Shown here: positions 14,571-23,451 of the stretch, in pieces | Layout: every line of letters begins with the position of its first letter | How positions within the stretch are numbered: position 1 is the first letter of the stretch | DNA from: Gallionellaceae bacterium | Lineage (GTDB): Bacteria > Pseudomonadota > Gammaproteobacteria > Burkholderiales > Gallionellaceae | Direction of reading: 5' to 3' | Assembly: GCA_030834965.1 (NCBI GenBank) | Contig: JAUQWW010000063.1 | Coordinates: 1-44,475 of the forward strand | Length of the DNA: 44,475 bases | Program-made: the position numbers and the translations under genes | Notes under the pieces: model-generated | The model's database searches: none | What the model was told of the DNA's origin: nothing | Seen by the model: the letters and a program-made list of their open reading frames with translations, nothing else

Positions 14571-16547
14571 CTAAATCACCCGATCATTCCCGCCGTCCAC
14601 CGGCAGCCACGCGCCCGTGGTCTTGGCGAACAAAGACCCGCACATTTCCGCTGCGAGTTCCGCCACGTCGCGGCTGGTCACTTCGGTCTTCAGCACGTTG
14701 TTCTTCTTGTATTCATCCACAGTCAGTCCATAGTGTTTTGCCCGTGCAGCCAGCACTTCTTCCGTCCACAAGCCGGTATCGAACACGGCATTCGGATGCA
14801 GCGAGTTGATGCGGATATTGTCGCTGCCCCATTCGAGCGCGGCGACGCGCGCGAGCTGGTTGAGGGCAGCCTTGGAGGCCGAGTAGGCCGCGGCGCCGGG
14901 GCCGGGCGCGGGCACGTTCTTGGAGCCGATCACCACCACCCGGCCGCCGCGCGGCGCGAGCTTGAGGAAGGGGTGGCATTCGCGCATCAGCATCAGGTTG
15001 GCATCGAGGTTGATGCGCATCACCTTTTGCCATTCCTCGGTCTGGAGCGACTCGATGCGGCAGCCGCCGGGGAAAATGCCGGCATTCAGCACCAGCATGT
15101 CCAGGCCACCGAAGGAAGCGACAGCCTGCTCCAGCGCCTGCTTGAATTGCGCTTCAGAAGTAAGGTCGCATTGCAGGCCGAGGAAATTCGCGCCGTTTTT
15201 CATCGCCGTGACCTTGGCATCGAGATCGAGCGCCACCACCGCCGCACCGCGCGCCAGCAGGGATTCGACGCAGGCCTTGCCGATGCCGGAAGCTGCACCG
15301 GTGACCAGCGCCACTTCTCCGCTGAATGCCAATGGCTTGCCGCCCTTGCGCAGCTTGGCCTGTTCCAGATCCCAGTATTCGACATCGAAGATGTCCTTGG
15401 CGGGCAGCGCGCGGTAGCCCCCCAGCGCGGTGGCGCGCAGGATGATGTCCATGGTGTGGTCGTAAATGTCGGCGACGATGCCTGCCTCCTGCGCGCTCCT
15501 TCCTACCGCACACAAGCCAAGGCTGGCATCGAGCACCACGCGCGGGGCCGCGTCCAGCATGGTCTTGCGCTCCTTTGCCTGCGGCTCGTATGTCTCGAAA
15601 TATCTTCTGTAGCCCTCGACATAGGCGGCCACGTCGCGACCCAGCATGGGCAGGCGTTTGGTGCGGATCACATGGTCGGGTGTGGCCGGGCCTTGCTGCG
15701 CGATGGTGGAAATATCTGCGCGCCGCGCGAAGGACAGGCTCTTGTTATCCGCATGACGCGCGACGATAACCGGAAAGCCTGCCGCCTTCGAAATGTCCGA
15801 ACGCAATTTTGCCAATTCGCGCGCCAGTTCCATGCCATGCGCGGCAGTCACGGCGGATGGCGCGACATCCCAGGCGCTGTGCCGCTTGAGGTAATCCTCA
15901 GCGCGGCCCACCAGTTCTATCATCCGCTCGTAGGACTCCTTTGCGTTCTGTCCGAAGGAGAAGATGCCGTGGTTCAGCAGCACCATGCCTATCGTGTTGG
16001 GCCCCGCCTCGGCAGCGAAGCGTTCGGCACACAGGCGCGCAAGGTCGAAGCCCGGCATGACGTAGGGAATGACTACCACCGTATCGCCGTATATGTCGCG
16101 GACCCTTGCCTCGCCATCCGCCGTATTGGTGATCGCAATGATCGCGTCGGCGTGGGTGTGATCCACGTATGGGTAAGGCAGGATGGCATGCAGGATCGCT
16201 TCCACTGAAGGAACGGGCACGGCGGCGCGGGTCTGGTGGGTGACCAGCTGATTGACCATTTCCGGGTCGGCCAGTATGGGCAGCTTCGCCAGTGCTTTCA
16301 GATGTTCCAGGCGCACTGGCGTGAATCCAGCTGCGGCGATAGTCTCCAAGTCCCAACCGCTGCCCTTGACGTAGAGTATTGGTTCTTCTTCCCCGAATAT
16401 ATCCTTCTCGACAAGCTTGACCGAGGTGTTGCCGCCGCCATGCAATACCAGCGACTTGTCCTGTCCGAGCAGGCGCGAGGTGTACACACGCAGTTCGAGT
16501 TCGCTGCCACAGGCTGATGCCCCACTGTCTTCCCACCGACTATGCAT
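14571..16547 (-). CDS. Fusion of class II aldolase and short-chain dehydrogenase, probable MTA/5'-deoxyadenosine salvage enzyme
   Basis: 658 aa with two catalytic domains. Residues about 20-390 are a zinc class II (fuculose/rhamnulose-phosphate-type) aldolase: GGGNTSVK (37-44), catalytic Glu116 in PSVEAILH, zinc ligands His130 and His132 in DHTHAD, and His193 in LLNHGIF. Residues about 405-658 are a short-chain dehydrogenase: TGAASGIG for NAD(P), LNAGIF, and the YSASK catalytic pair near residue 555. The architecture is the one annotated as RhaD-type aldolase/dehydrogenase. No rhamnose or fucose genes are near; the neighbours are mtnP, apt and mtnA. I infer that it splits 5-methylthioribulose-1-phosphate or 5-deoxyribulose-1-phosphate into DHAP and an aldehyde, and that the second domain handles the aldehyde. 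Start ATG at 16547; its ribosome site is weak. Confidence 0.8.
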   Translation of the reverse strand: MHSRWEDSGASACGSELELRVYTSRLLGQDKSLVLHGGGNTSVKLVEKDIFGEEEPILYVKGSGWDLETIAAAGFTPVRLEHLKALAKLPILADPEMVNQLVTHQTRAAVPVPSVEAILHAILPYPYVDHTHADAIIAITNTADGEARVRDIYGDTVVVIPYVMPGFDLARLCAERFAAEAGPNTIGMVLLNHGIFSFGQNAKESYERMIELVGRAEDYLKRHSAWDVAPSAVTAAHGMELARELAKLRSDISKAAGFPVIVARHADNKSLSFARRADISTIAQQGPATPDHVIRTKRLPMLGRDVAAYVEGYRRYFETYEPQAKERKTMLDAAPRVVLDASLGLCAVGRSAQEAGIVADIYDHTMDIILRATALGGYRALPAKDIFDVEYWDLEQAKLRKGGKPLAFSGEVALVTGAASGIGKACVESLLARGAAVVALDLDAKVTAMKNGANFLGLQCDLTSEAQFKQALEQAVASFGGLDMLVLNAGIFPGGCRIESLQTEEWQKVMRINLDANLMLMRECHPFLKLAPRGGRVVVIGSKNVPAPGPGAAAYSASKAALNQLARVAALEWGSDNIRINSLHPNAVFDTGLWTEEVLAARAKHYGLTVDEYKKNNVLKTEVTSRDVAELAAEMCGSLFAKTTGAWLPVDGGNDRVI

Positions 16548-16626
16548 TTTTATTTTGCCCCCGACTCATATGCGAGTTATGCTGCACCTTTGAATTTGGC
16601 GATTATAATTTCCCGGAGGGATTTTT

Positions 16627-17052
16627 ATGAACAATTTTCCTCGATTCACGCTCAACCGGACGGTTGTAATGCTGGTCCCCAAGCGACCCTTCCTCGAATG
16701 GGTGAACGATGCCGATCCTGATGAAATGGCGCTGACTTTGGAAGACTTGTCCGAAGATAACGAGGTGTTCCTCATTCCACAATTAAACGATGAGCAGGAA
16801 TCCATACAGTGGGTGGAAAAGCGCTGGAGCATCCTGTTTGAGCATATGCTGGCCGAATGGATGCTGGACGAAACAGGATGGCCGCAGGACCGCACGCTGA
16901 ATATGTTCCGTGAGTGGTTTGATATTGAAATACATACCATGGCATGGGACCTGGCCGGCGAGCCGCTATTAGTCGAAGATTGGCATGATGAGGATGACGA
17001 TGAGGATGATGACACAGAGTATGAAGTGCGCGAAAAAATAAGCATTCACTAG
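16627..17052 (+). CDS. Small acidic protein of unknown function
   Basis: 141 aa, cytoplasmic (no signal peptide or membrane helix). It starts after a clear CGGAGGG site eight bases from the ATG. A TATAAT hexamer stands at 16604-16609. The sequence is rich in Trp and acidic residues (PKRPFLEWVND, WVEKRWSILFEHMLAEWMLDE, MFREWFDIEIHTMAWDL) and ends with an almost purely Asp/Glu stretch (HDEDDDEDDD). I recall conserved proteobacterial proteins of this type but no proven role. It is divergent from the aldolase fusion gene and stands alone. Confidence 0.7.
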   Translation: MNNFPRFTLNRTVVMLVPKRPFLEWVNDADPDEMALTLEDLSEDNEVFLIPQLNDEQESIQWVEKRWSILFEHMLAEWMLDETGWPQDRTLNMFREWFDIEIHTMAWDLAGEPLLVEDWHDEDDDEDDDTEYEVREKISIH

Positions 17053-17254
17053 TTCACCATTAATTCCCCGTCAATTTCCAGAAGTAGAAAAGGGAAAGGC
17101 GCGCGAGGCGGGTGGTAGCAGGTTGTTCCGCTTCGCAATTCAATTTCATCCATGTTGATCTACCCATGCTGATCTGCCTTGTGGATGCGCCCATAATTTC
17201 TTGTGATGCTCAACTCTCTGCAGGCATGATGATGGCTATGCTTGGGGTGATGCC

Positions 17255-18964
17255 ATGAGCCGCAGTATTTTCTTCATTAACCGGCTGCGTCTGGCAGCAG
17301 CCAGATTCTCCGCACTGCTCGCGCGACACTGGAAAAACGGCTTCTATCTTTATCTTGCGGTGCTGTTCACGCTGTTTGCCATCCTCGACAGCGCAGTGCT
17401 GCATGTCACCGCGAATATGCGCCAGGCGGCTTTCGACGCGATGGTGCGCTACCGTATCGTGGCGCCTCAGCCAGATAAAGACATCGTCATCGTGGACATC
17501 GACGAGGCCAGTCTGGCTGCGATGGCCAAAGACTACGGACGCTGGCCGTGGCCGCGCCAAGTGATGGGCGAGTTTCTCGAACAGATCGAAAAGCAGCAGC
17601 CCAAAGCGGTCGTATTCGACATCCTGTTCAGCGATGCCGATGTCTACAACCCCGATAGCGATGCCTATTTCGATGCTGCCATCGCCGCTACCAATAACAC
17701 TTTCTTCCCGATGCTGCGCCTCGATCCGGAGAGCGACGCGCTGAGCGAGGTCAAGCCCGCGATGATTCCCGGCGTCGAGCGCATGTCCGAGAATGCGCTG
17801 CCGGATGCCACGGTGGCAGTGGTGCTGCCGCACTTCCCGGCGGCGCTGCAAAGCGGACGCCTCGGGCTGCACAACATCTATCCCGACGCGGATGGCGTCG
17901 CGCGCCAGTATCTGATCTTTAATAACAATTACGGGTGGAAGCTGCCTTCGCTGCCTGCACGGGTGGCGAAGGAACTGGGCTGGCCCGAGCCGAAGGCGCA
18001 GAACGTGTTGCTCAACTGGCGCGGCAGGCCTTTTTCCTACCGCTATGTCAGCTTCAGCGATGTATTCACCGACATGGGCAGCAAGGAAAAAAAACGCCCT
18101 CAGGATGAGTTCAGGAACAAGATCGTCGTGATCGGCTCCACCGCACCCAGCCTGTTCGACATCAAGCCTACGCCGATGAGCCAGATGCACCCCGGTGTGG
18201 AAATTCTTGCGACCGCGATAGACAACCTCAAGCACGGCGACTACCTGCGCTTTCCCGAAGCGCGCATCCCTTATCTGTTGCTCACGCTATGCATCATCTG
18301 GGCGACCGCCTGGGGCTTTTACCGCAACACCGGGCGCGGCAAGATTGACCGTTTGTTCGGCGCGTCGCAATTCATTCTGGTCGGCATTTCCTATGCCAGC
18401 ATCAACCTCAGCAATACTTACATCAACCTTACCGGACCGGTGACGGTGGGCATGGCTTATTTCACCATCGCACGCATTTATGCCGCTGCCACCGGCAAGG
18501 CGCTGGAACAGAGCATGGTGCGCGTTGCAGCAGAGCATGAAGGCGAATTCAATGCGGCATTGTTGTTGATCCGCCTCGATGCCACGCAAAACATACTGAC
18601 CGATGCGGTGCGGGAAGAAATTCGCTACGGCCTGGAAAAAGCGGGAAGTGAACCCAAGAGCGTGGAGGTGCTCAAAGGTGTGCAGAAAGGCTTGTGGGGG
18701 TTGTTCGAAAATACCTTTGCGATTTCCTGGGTAGCGGTTACCGAAGATAGCGCCAGCGCTGAACGCGTGACAAAAGATATCGAGGCGGTGATTGCCGCCG
18801 TGCCGTCGGTGTTGCGCAAACACCTCGCTCATGCCGATAATGCGGCCACCTGGTTCGTGCACCGGGGGCGAGTCTCCGGAGGCGAAGCGGCGCGCGCAAG
18901 CTGGCGCGTGATGTACGCCGAAGCGTTGCTGGGTTGGGACAAACAACAGGGAAAGACATCATGA
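17255..18964 (+). CDS. CHASE2-domain membrane sensor without a recognisable output domain
   Basis: 569 aa. One membrane helix (about 30-50) is followed by a periplasmic CHASE2 domain (about 55-345; VIVDIDEASLAAM, GRWPWPR, PKAVVFDILFSD, NKIVVIGSTAP, HPGVEILATAIDNL). Three further helices lie at about 345-420. CHASE2 normally feeds adenylate cyclase, GGDEF or kinase domains. The C-terminal 140 residues here show none of their motifs, so the output is unknown or degenerate. The stop overlaps the start of the SH3 protein gene by four bases, and an M48 protease gene follows. A periplasmic sensor coupled to envelope maintenance is a reasonable inference. Confidence 0.75.
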   Translation: MSRSIFFINRLRLAAARFSALLARHWKNGFYLYLAVLFTLFAILDSAVLHVTANMRQAAFDAMVRYRIVAPQPDKDIVIVDIDEASLAAMAKDYGRWPWPRQVMGEFLEQIEKQQPKAVVFDILFSDADVYNPDSDAYFDAAIAATNNTFFPMLRLDPESDALSEVKPAMIPGVERMSENALPDATVAVVLPHFPAALQSGRLGLHNIYPDADGVARQYLIFNNNYGWKLPSLPARVAKELGWPEPKAQNVLLNWRGRPFSYRYVSFSDVFTDMGSKEKKRPQDEFRNKIVVIGSTAPSLFDIKPTPMSQMHPGVEILATAIDNLKHGDYLRFPEARIPYLLLTLCIIWATAWGFYRNTGRGKIDRLFGASQFILVGISYASINLSNTYINLTGPVTVGMAYFTIARIYAAATGKALEQSMVRVAAEHEGEFNAALLLIRLDATQNILTDAVREEIRYGLEKAGSEPKSVEVLKGVQKGLWGLFENTFAISWVAVTEDSASAERVTKDIEAVIAAVPSVLRKHLAHADNAATWFVHRGRVSGGEAARASWRVMYAEALLGWDKQQGKTS

Positions 18965-19455
18965 AATTGATCAGATTGGGGTTTATGCTGGGCGCGCTGA
19001 TGGCGATACCGGCGCATGCGGCAGAGACCGGTACCGCGCTCAAGGCCGATGCCATCAAGGCCGAGCCGTTCAATGACGCGAGGACGGTAGCCACGCTGGC
19101 AGCCGGGGACAAAGTGGAAATCGTCAAAAAGAATGGAGGCTGGCTGCAAGTAAAGAGTGCAAAAGGCAAAGGCTGGGTGCGCATGTTGAGCGTGCGCAAG
19201 GGCGAGGCGCGCAAGGGAACGGGTTATGCCGCGGGGCTGCTGGGAATGGCGTCGGGGCGCGCGGGAACCGGCAAGGTGGTCGCCACCACCGGCATTCGCG
19301 GGCTCAACGAGGAAGAATTGAAATCTGCCCAGTTCAACGCCACCGAGTTGCAGCTTGCTGAATCGTATGCCACGGGCAAGCCAGAGGCGCAGAAATTTGC
19401 TGCCCAAGGCAAGCTGGTGGCGCGCAAATTCGACTACCTTTCTGCGCCGGAATAG
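18961..19455 (+). CDS. Exported bacterial SH3-domain protein
   Basis: 164 aa from the ATG at 18961, which overlaps the preceding stop (ATGA); GGGAAAG provides the ribosome site. The first 20 residues (MKLIRLGFMLGALMAIPAHA) form a signal peptide. Residues about 25-80 are an SH3b fold (TVATLAAGDKVEIVKKNGGWLQVKSAKGKGWV), usually a cell-wall or protein contact module. The rest is a Gly/Ala-rich linker and a helical tail (LKSAQFNATELQLAESYA). Co-translated with the CHASE2 sensor and followed nine bases later by the M48 protease, so all three probably work in the periplasm. Confidence 0.8.
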   Translation: MKLIRLGFMLGALMAIPAHAAETGTALKADAIKAEPFNDARTVATLAAGDKVEIVKKNGGWLQVKSAKGKGWVRMLSVRKGEARKGTGYAAGLLGMASGRAGTGKVVATTGIRGLNEEELKSAQFNATELQLAESYATGKPEAQKFAAQGKLVARKFDYLSAPE

Positions 19456-19464
19456 GGAGACGAC

Positions 19465-20331
19465 ATGAACACAATCATAAAATTCTTGCTGGCTGCGGGA
19501 CTGGCGTTGGGCTGCGGGACGGCCAGCAGCCTGGACCTGGGAGAAGAGCTCAAGAAGGCTGTCAAGGAGGGGGTGCAACAGCAAATCGAGGCCACGACCG
19601 GTGGTTCATCGCGCAGCGCGTTGCCGGGACTCGGCAGTACCTCGCAGGAAGATGAAATCGCCATCGGCCGCCAGATAGCCGGCAACCTGCTCGGGGCTTC
19701 AGCGCTGGTCAAGGATGCGCGCCTGCAGAAATACGTCAACAATGTGGGGCGCTGGGTGGCGAGCCAGAGCGAGCGTCCCGATCTGCCCTGGCACTTCGGC
19801 GTGATCGAATCAAACGACGTCAATGCCTTTGCTGCGCCTGGCGGCTATATTTTCCTGACGCGCGGGCTGTATCGCCTGTTGCGGAACGAAGCGGAGCTGG
19901 CTGGTGTGCTGGGGCATGAAATCGGTCATGTCATCCGCCAGCATCACTTGAAAATCCTGCAGCAAAGCCGCCTCGTGGATCTCGGCGGAAAATTGCTCGC
20001 CAAGCAGGTTGGGGGCAGCGACAAGGTGCAGCAACTGATCGGCAGCGGTGCGGAAGTGGTGGCGCGCTCGCTCGACAAGAATGCGGAATTCGAGGCCGAC
20101 CGCATTGCCGTGGTGCTGGCCACACGCTCCGGTTATGATGCGTTTGCCTTGCCCGAAGTGCTGCAGCAGATCGGCCATTTCGCAAAAGATGACGGTAGCG
20201 TGGCGCTGCTGTTCAAGACACACCCGCACCCCGATGACCGTCTGGAAAAGCTGGGAGGGAGCATGAGCGATCGCTTCGATGGTATCAAGGGACAAACCCT
20301 GGCGACGCGGTTTTATCGCATCAAGCCATAG
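19465..20331 (+). CDS. Periplasmic M48 zinc metalloprotease (LoiP/BepA-like)
   Basis: 288 aa. A signal peptide covers about residues 1-22. A Cys at position 17 sits in a non-canonical lipobox (ALGC), so lipidation is uncertain. The protease domain has HEIGH at 151-155 and the downstream Glu ligand region EFEADRIAV, with NDVNAFAAPGGYIFLTRGL as the usual preceding strand. Unlike HtpX there are no membrane helices, and unlike BepA there is no C-terminal TPR. E. coli relatives (LoiP/YggG, BepA) look after outer-membrane proteins. It is the third gene of the CHASE2-SH3-M48 unit, with GGGAGA before its ATG. Confidence 0.88.
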   Translation: MNTIIKFLLAAGLALGCGTASSLDLGEELKKAVKEGVQQQIEATTGGSSRSALPGLGSTSQEDEIAIGRQIAGNLLGASALVKDARLQKYVNNVGRWVASQSERPDLPWHFGVIESNDVNAFAAPGGYIFLTRGLYRLLRNEAELAGVLGHEIGHVIRQHHLKILQQSRLVDLGGKLLAKQVGGSDKVQQLIGSGAEVVARSLDKNAEFEADRIAVVLATRSGYDAFALPEVLQQIGHFAKDDGSVALLFKTHPHPDDRLEKLGGSMSDRFDGIKGQTLATRFYRIKP

Positions 20332-20359
20332 GAATCGTTTAATAACCGTCAGGATTTTT

Positions 20360-20902
20360 ATGGATAAACGTTACTGGTTATTGATGCTGCTGGTGTGCCT
20401 GTCAGGGACGAGCCACGCCGAGATGGAGAAAACAATTGTTCCGTGCGAGGAAAAGATATGCTTCCACTGGTGGCCAAAACTGCCTGCCATAGAGGGTTGG
20501 CATCATGATCGCGAACACAGCCTGAAATATAGCTATAACGCTCAAGCGCCGGATGGATCTACGTTTGAAAACGCCGAGACTGTCATATATGCCAAGGCGC
20601 TGTACAAACCGGGCGTTCCGAATTTGACGACGCTGGAAATGGTTATCGATAGCGACCGGCAGAAATTTCTCGCGTCAGATCCGAACACTGTTGTAAAAGA
20701 AGTTCGGCCGCTCACGACAACGGACGGAAAGCGGCTCAAGTCGTTCACATTCCATTCGCCCAGTCATGGAGGCTGGGACAGGGTGTCCTATGGCGAAGAA
20801 GGCGGGTTCTATTTGATCTTTACCTTGAGCACAGGAAACGAGGCCGGGTATCGACAGGCGGTCGCGGCCTATGAACAGTTCATTGAGCGTTACAAGGAAT
20901 GA
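20360..20902 (+). CDS. Exported protein of unknown function
   Basis: 180 aa from the ATG at 20360 (AGGA upstream); the open frame continues to 20279 over the end of the M48 gene without support. Residues 1-20 (MDKRYWLLMLLVCLSGTSHA) are a signal peptide. The mature protein has a CEEKIC pair near its start that could form a disulphide, then FHWWPKLPAIEGW and a compact alpha/beta pattern ending AVAAYEQFIERYKE. I do not recognise the family. It lies 28 bases after the M48 gene and may be the last gene of that operon. Confidence 0.65.
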   Translation: MDKRYWLLMLLVCLSGTSHAEMEKTIVPCEEKICFHWWPKLPAIEGWHHDREHSLKYSYNAQAPDGSTFENAETVIYAKALYKPGVPNLTTLEMVIDSDRQKFLASDPNTVVKEVRPLTTTDGKRLKSFTFHSPSHGGWDRVSYGEEGGFYLIFTLSTGNEAGYRQAVAAYEQFIERYKE

Positions 20903-20975
20903 TTGGAATATGGGTCAAACTCCGAATGTGCCTGTGTGAGGACAGGCGTGTAATCAAATGTCAGGACACTTAGCC

Positions 20976-21461
20976 ATGCGCATCAGATTTTCGGCACTCC
21001 CCATCGGCGTTATGCTTTTTACTTTGGCGTTGTCTTGCGCTTCCCGAAGTGCTTACTCGGATGAATGCGATGCAGACATTCCGGCTTCAGATGTGGCCAT
21101 CTCATCCCTGAACGGCCAACCGGAACCCAAGAGTCTGGACCTGCACGTTCAAAGAGTGCAGGGTGCCTCTAGCGAGGTCACGATAGACTTCGCCGTTACG
21201 AGGCGCGTGAATTGGTGCATGCGAGGTTATTTCGGGCCGCTGACGCTTACCTGGACCACCCTCCCGGAGGGGATGGTTGTTATCTTTGACCCAACTACCT
21301 TGGGCTCCCACACGGATAATTACAGAGCACAAAAGGGCAAGCTGCGCCTTTCCATCCCTGCATCCGTTCCTGATGGGACGTTCCCGCTGAATCTTCAGGC
21401 GAACGAACATCGCGTAAGGGTTGCACCCTTTCGAATAAACCTTTCAACGAAGCAGGATTGA
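20976..21461 (+). CDS. Exported protein of unknown function
   Basis: 161 aa from the ATG at 20976. An ATG at 20958 in the same frame is possible, and neither has a strong ribosome site. A hydrophobic signal sequence (about residues 8-25) ends near SCASRSAYS; a lipoprotein reading (LALSC) is also possible. The mature part is beta-rich (LDLHVQRVQGASSEVTIDFAV, KLRLSIPASVPDGTFPLNLQA), like an Ig-type or CARDB-like domain, with two more Cys (DECDAD, WCMRG). No function can be assigned. Confidence 0.55.
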   Translation: MRIRFSALPIGVMLFTLALSCASRSAYSDECDADIPASDVAISSLNGQPEPKSLDLHVQRVQGASSEVTIDFAVTRRVNWCMRGYFGPLTLTWTTLPEGMVVIFDPTTLGSHTDNYRAQKGKLRLSIPASVPDGTFPLNLQANEHRVRVAPFRINLSTKQD

Positions 21462-21585
21462 CGTGAGTTTCCCAGCCGATACACCAGGCGGCACATAACC
21501 TTGCTTGTGGCGGGCGAGCAAGGCAGGCATGGCGGCAGTTGCCGGATTTCGCTAACCCTCCTCTCAGCTGGTAGAATGCCGCCCC

Positions 21586-22524
21586 ATGAGTATTCCCCAA
21601 CTTTCAGTCGTCATACCCGTTTACAACGAAGAAGAAGGTTTGCCCACCTTGTTCGGACGGCTGTATCCGGCGCTGGACAAGCTCGGCATCAAGTATGAAG
21701 TCGTGTTTATCAACGACGGCAGCCGCGACAGTTCTGCCGCAATACTGCGCGAACAGTTCCAGCTTCGTCCCGACGTGACGCGGGTGATATTGTTCAACGG
21801 CAATTTTGGCCAGCACATGGCGATCATGGCGGGGTTCGAGCATACGCGCGGCCAGCGCGTGGTGACGCTGGATGCGGACTTGCAGAATCCGCCGGAGGAA
21901 ATCGCCACGCTGCTCGCGAAGATGGACGAAGGATTTGACTACGTCGGCTCGATCCGCAAAAAGCGCAGCGACAGCTGGTGGCGGCATATTGCGTCGCGTG
22001 CGATGAACGGCCTGCGCGAACGCATCACGCGCATCAAGATGACCGACCAGGGCTGCATGTTGCGCGCCTACGACCGCAACATCATTGACGCCATCAATGG
22101 CTGCAAGGAGGTCAACACCTTCGTACCGGCGCTGGCTTACACTTTTGCGCGCAATCCTGGCGAGGTAGTGGTGGAGCACGAGGAGCGCGCGCAGGGTGAA
22201 TCCAAGTATTCGCTGTATAGCCTGATTCGCCTCAACTTCGACCTGATGACCGGGTTCTCGGTCATCCCGCTGCAATGGTTCTCCATGGCGGGTATTGCGA
22301 TTTCCCTGTTGTCCGCATTCTTTGTGGTGTTCCTGCTGGTGCGCCGCTTGATTATCGGCCCGGAAGCGGAAGGTCTGTTTACTTTGTTCGCCATCGCTTT
22401 CTTCCTGATTGGCATTACCCTTTTCGGCATCGGCTTGCTGGGTGAATATATCGGGCGCATTTATCAGCAGGTGCGCCACCGTCCGCGCTACCTGATTCAA
22501 GCCGTATTGGACAAAACCGAATGA
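21586..22524 (+). CDS. arnC: ArnC-type undecaprenyl-phosphate glycosyltransferase
   Basis: 312 aa membrane-anchored GT2 enzyme. GT-A domain: SVVIPVYNEEEGLP, INDGSRDSS and DADLQNPPEE (metal-binding Asp residues 96-98). Two C-terminal helices (about 222-250 and 260-285) hold it in the inner membrane. In E. coli ArnC moves formyl-Ara4N from UDP to undecaprenyl phosphate. The gene order arnC, formyltransferase, decarboxylase, arnD supports that role. A TAGAAT hexamer ends eight bases before the ATG and there is no Shine-Dalgarno sequence, so the message may be leaderless. The stop overlaps the next start by four bases. Confidence 0.87.
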   Translation: MSIPQLSVVIPVYNEEEGLPTLFGRLYPALDKLGIKYEVVFINDGSRDSSAAILREQFQLRPDVTRVILFNGNFGQHMAIMAGFEHTRGQRVVTLDADLQNPPEEIATLLAKMDEGFDYVGSIRKKRSDSWWRHIASRAMNGLRERITRIKMTDQGCMLRAYDRNIIDAINGCKEVNTFVPALAYTFARNPGEVVVEHEERAQGESKYSLYSLIRLNFDLMTGFSVIPLQWFSMAGIAISLLSAFFVVFLLVRRLIIGPEAEGLFTLFAIAFFLIGITLFGIGLLGEYIGRIYQQVRHRPRYLIQAVLDKTE

Positions 22525-23441
22525 CACGCGCGGTAGTTTTTGCCTACCACAATGTGGGCGTGCGCTGCTTGTCGGTCTTGCTGGCACATGGTTTGGATGT
22601 CGCACTGGTCGTCACACATCGCGACAATCCCAAGGAAACGATCTGGTTCGACAGCGTGGCAGAACTGGCGGCCCTGCACGACATTCCGGTGATTACCCCG
22701 GACAATCCAAATACGCCCGAGGTCGTGGAGCGAATCCGCGCATTGCAGCCGGATTTCTTCTTCTCGTTTTATTATCGCGAGATGCTCAAGCGCGAACTGC
22801 TGGCCCTGCCGCGGCAAGGCGCGCTTAATATGCACGGTTCGCTGCTGCCCAAATACCGTGGCCGGGTGCCGGTGAACTGGGCGATAATAAAGGGCGAGAC
22901 AGAAACGGGCGCGACGCTGCATTACATGACGGAAAAGCCGGACAACGGCGACATCGTGGCGCAGCAGGCGGTCCCGATCCTGCCGGACGATACTGCGCTG
23001 CAGGTATTTCAGAAAGTCACTGTTGCGGCAGAGATGGCGCTGCATGCCTGCCTGCCGGACCTGCTTGCAGGCAAGGCGCAAGCCGTTCCGCAGGATCTGA
23101 GCCAAGGCGCATATTACGGCGGACGCAAGCCGGAAGACGGCGTGATCGACTGGTCCAAGCCGGCGCAGGAGATACACAATCTGGTACGTGCTGTGGCGCC
23201 GCCCTATCCGGGTGCGAGCACGCGGCTGATGGGTAAGACCATGCGCATTTTGCAGACGCTGGTCGCGGATTGCGTAGCGTCGGGGGCTGCCCCGTCCTTC
23301 TATGTAAAGGACGGCAAGGCTTATGCGGACTGTGGGCAAGGTGTTCTGCGCGTAGTGCGTTTCGAGCTGGATGGCACGGAAACGAGCGCGGAAGAATTCG
23401 CGGCGCAGCACGGCACAGCAAGATTGGAATTTAATTGTTAA
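22521..23441 (+). CDS. UDP-Ara4N formyltransferase (ArnA N-terminal domain as a separate protein)
   Basis: 306 aa. Corresponds to residues 1-300 of E. coli ArnA: transfers formyl from N10-formyl-THF to UDP-4-amino-4-deoxy-L-arabinose. Catalytic Asn103 and His105 lie in LNMHGSLLPKYRGRVPVNWA, and Asp141 in EKPDNGDIV, matching the N102/H104/D140 triad of ArnA. The C-terminal OB-like domain is present (YYGGRKPEDGVIDW). In most bacteria this domain is fused to the decarboxylase; here they are two genes, 10 bases apart. Overlapping start with arnC implies coupled translation. Confidence 0.88.
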   Translation: MTRAVVFAYHNVGVRCLSVLLAHGLDVALVVTHRDNPKETIWFDSVAELAALHDIPVITPDNPNTPEVVERIRALQPDFFFSFYYREMLKRELLALPRQGALNMHGSLLPKYRGRVPVNWAIIKGETETGATLHYMTEKPDNGDIVAQQAVPILPDDTALQVFQKVTVAAEMALHACLPDLLAGKAQAVPQDLSQGAYYGGRKPEDGVIDWSKPAQEIHNLVRAVAPPYPGASTRLMGKTMRILQTLVADCVASGAAPSFYVKDGKAYADCGQGVLRVVRFELDGTETSAEEFAAQHGTARLEFNC

Positions 23442-23451
23442 GGAAACAAAA

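Noticed and set aside
14520-16208. A 562-codon plus-strand open frame opposite the aldolase fusion
   Set aside because: It is antisense to a well-supported gene, has His/Gln/Arg-rich composition and matches no family; typical of GC-rich antisense frames. The same applies to 17210-18235, 21604-22605, 22497-23627 and 23431-24498 on the minus strand.
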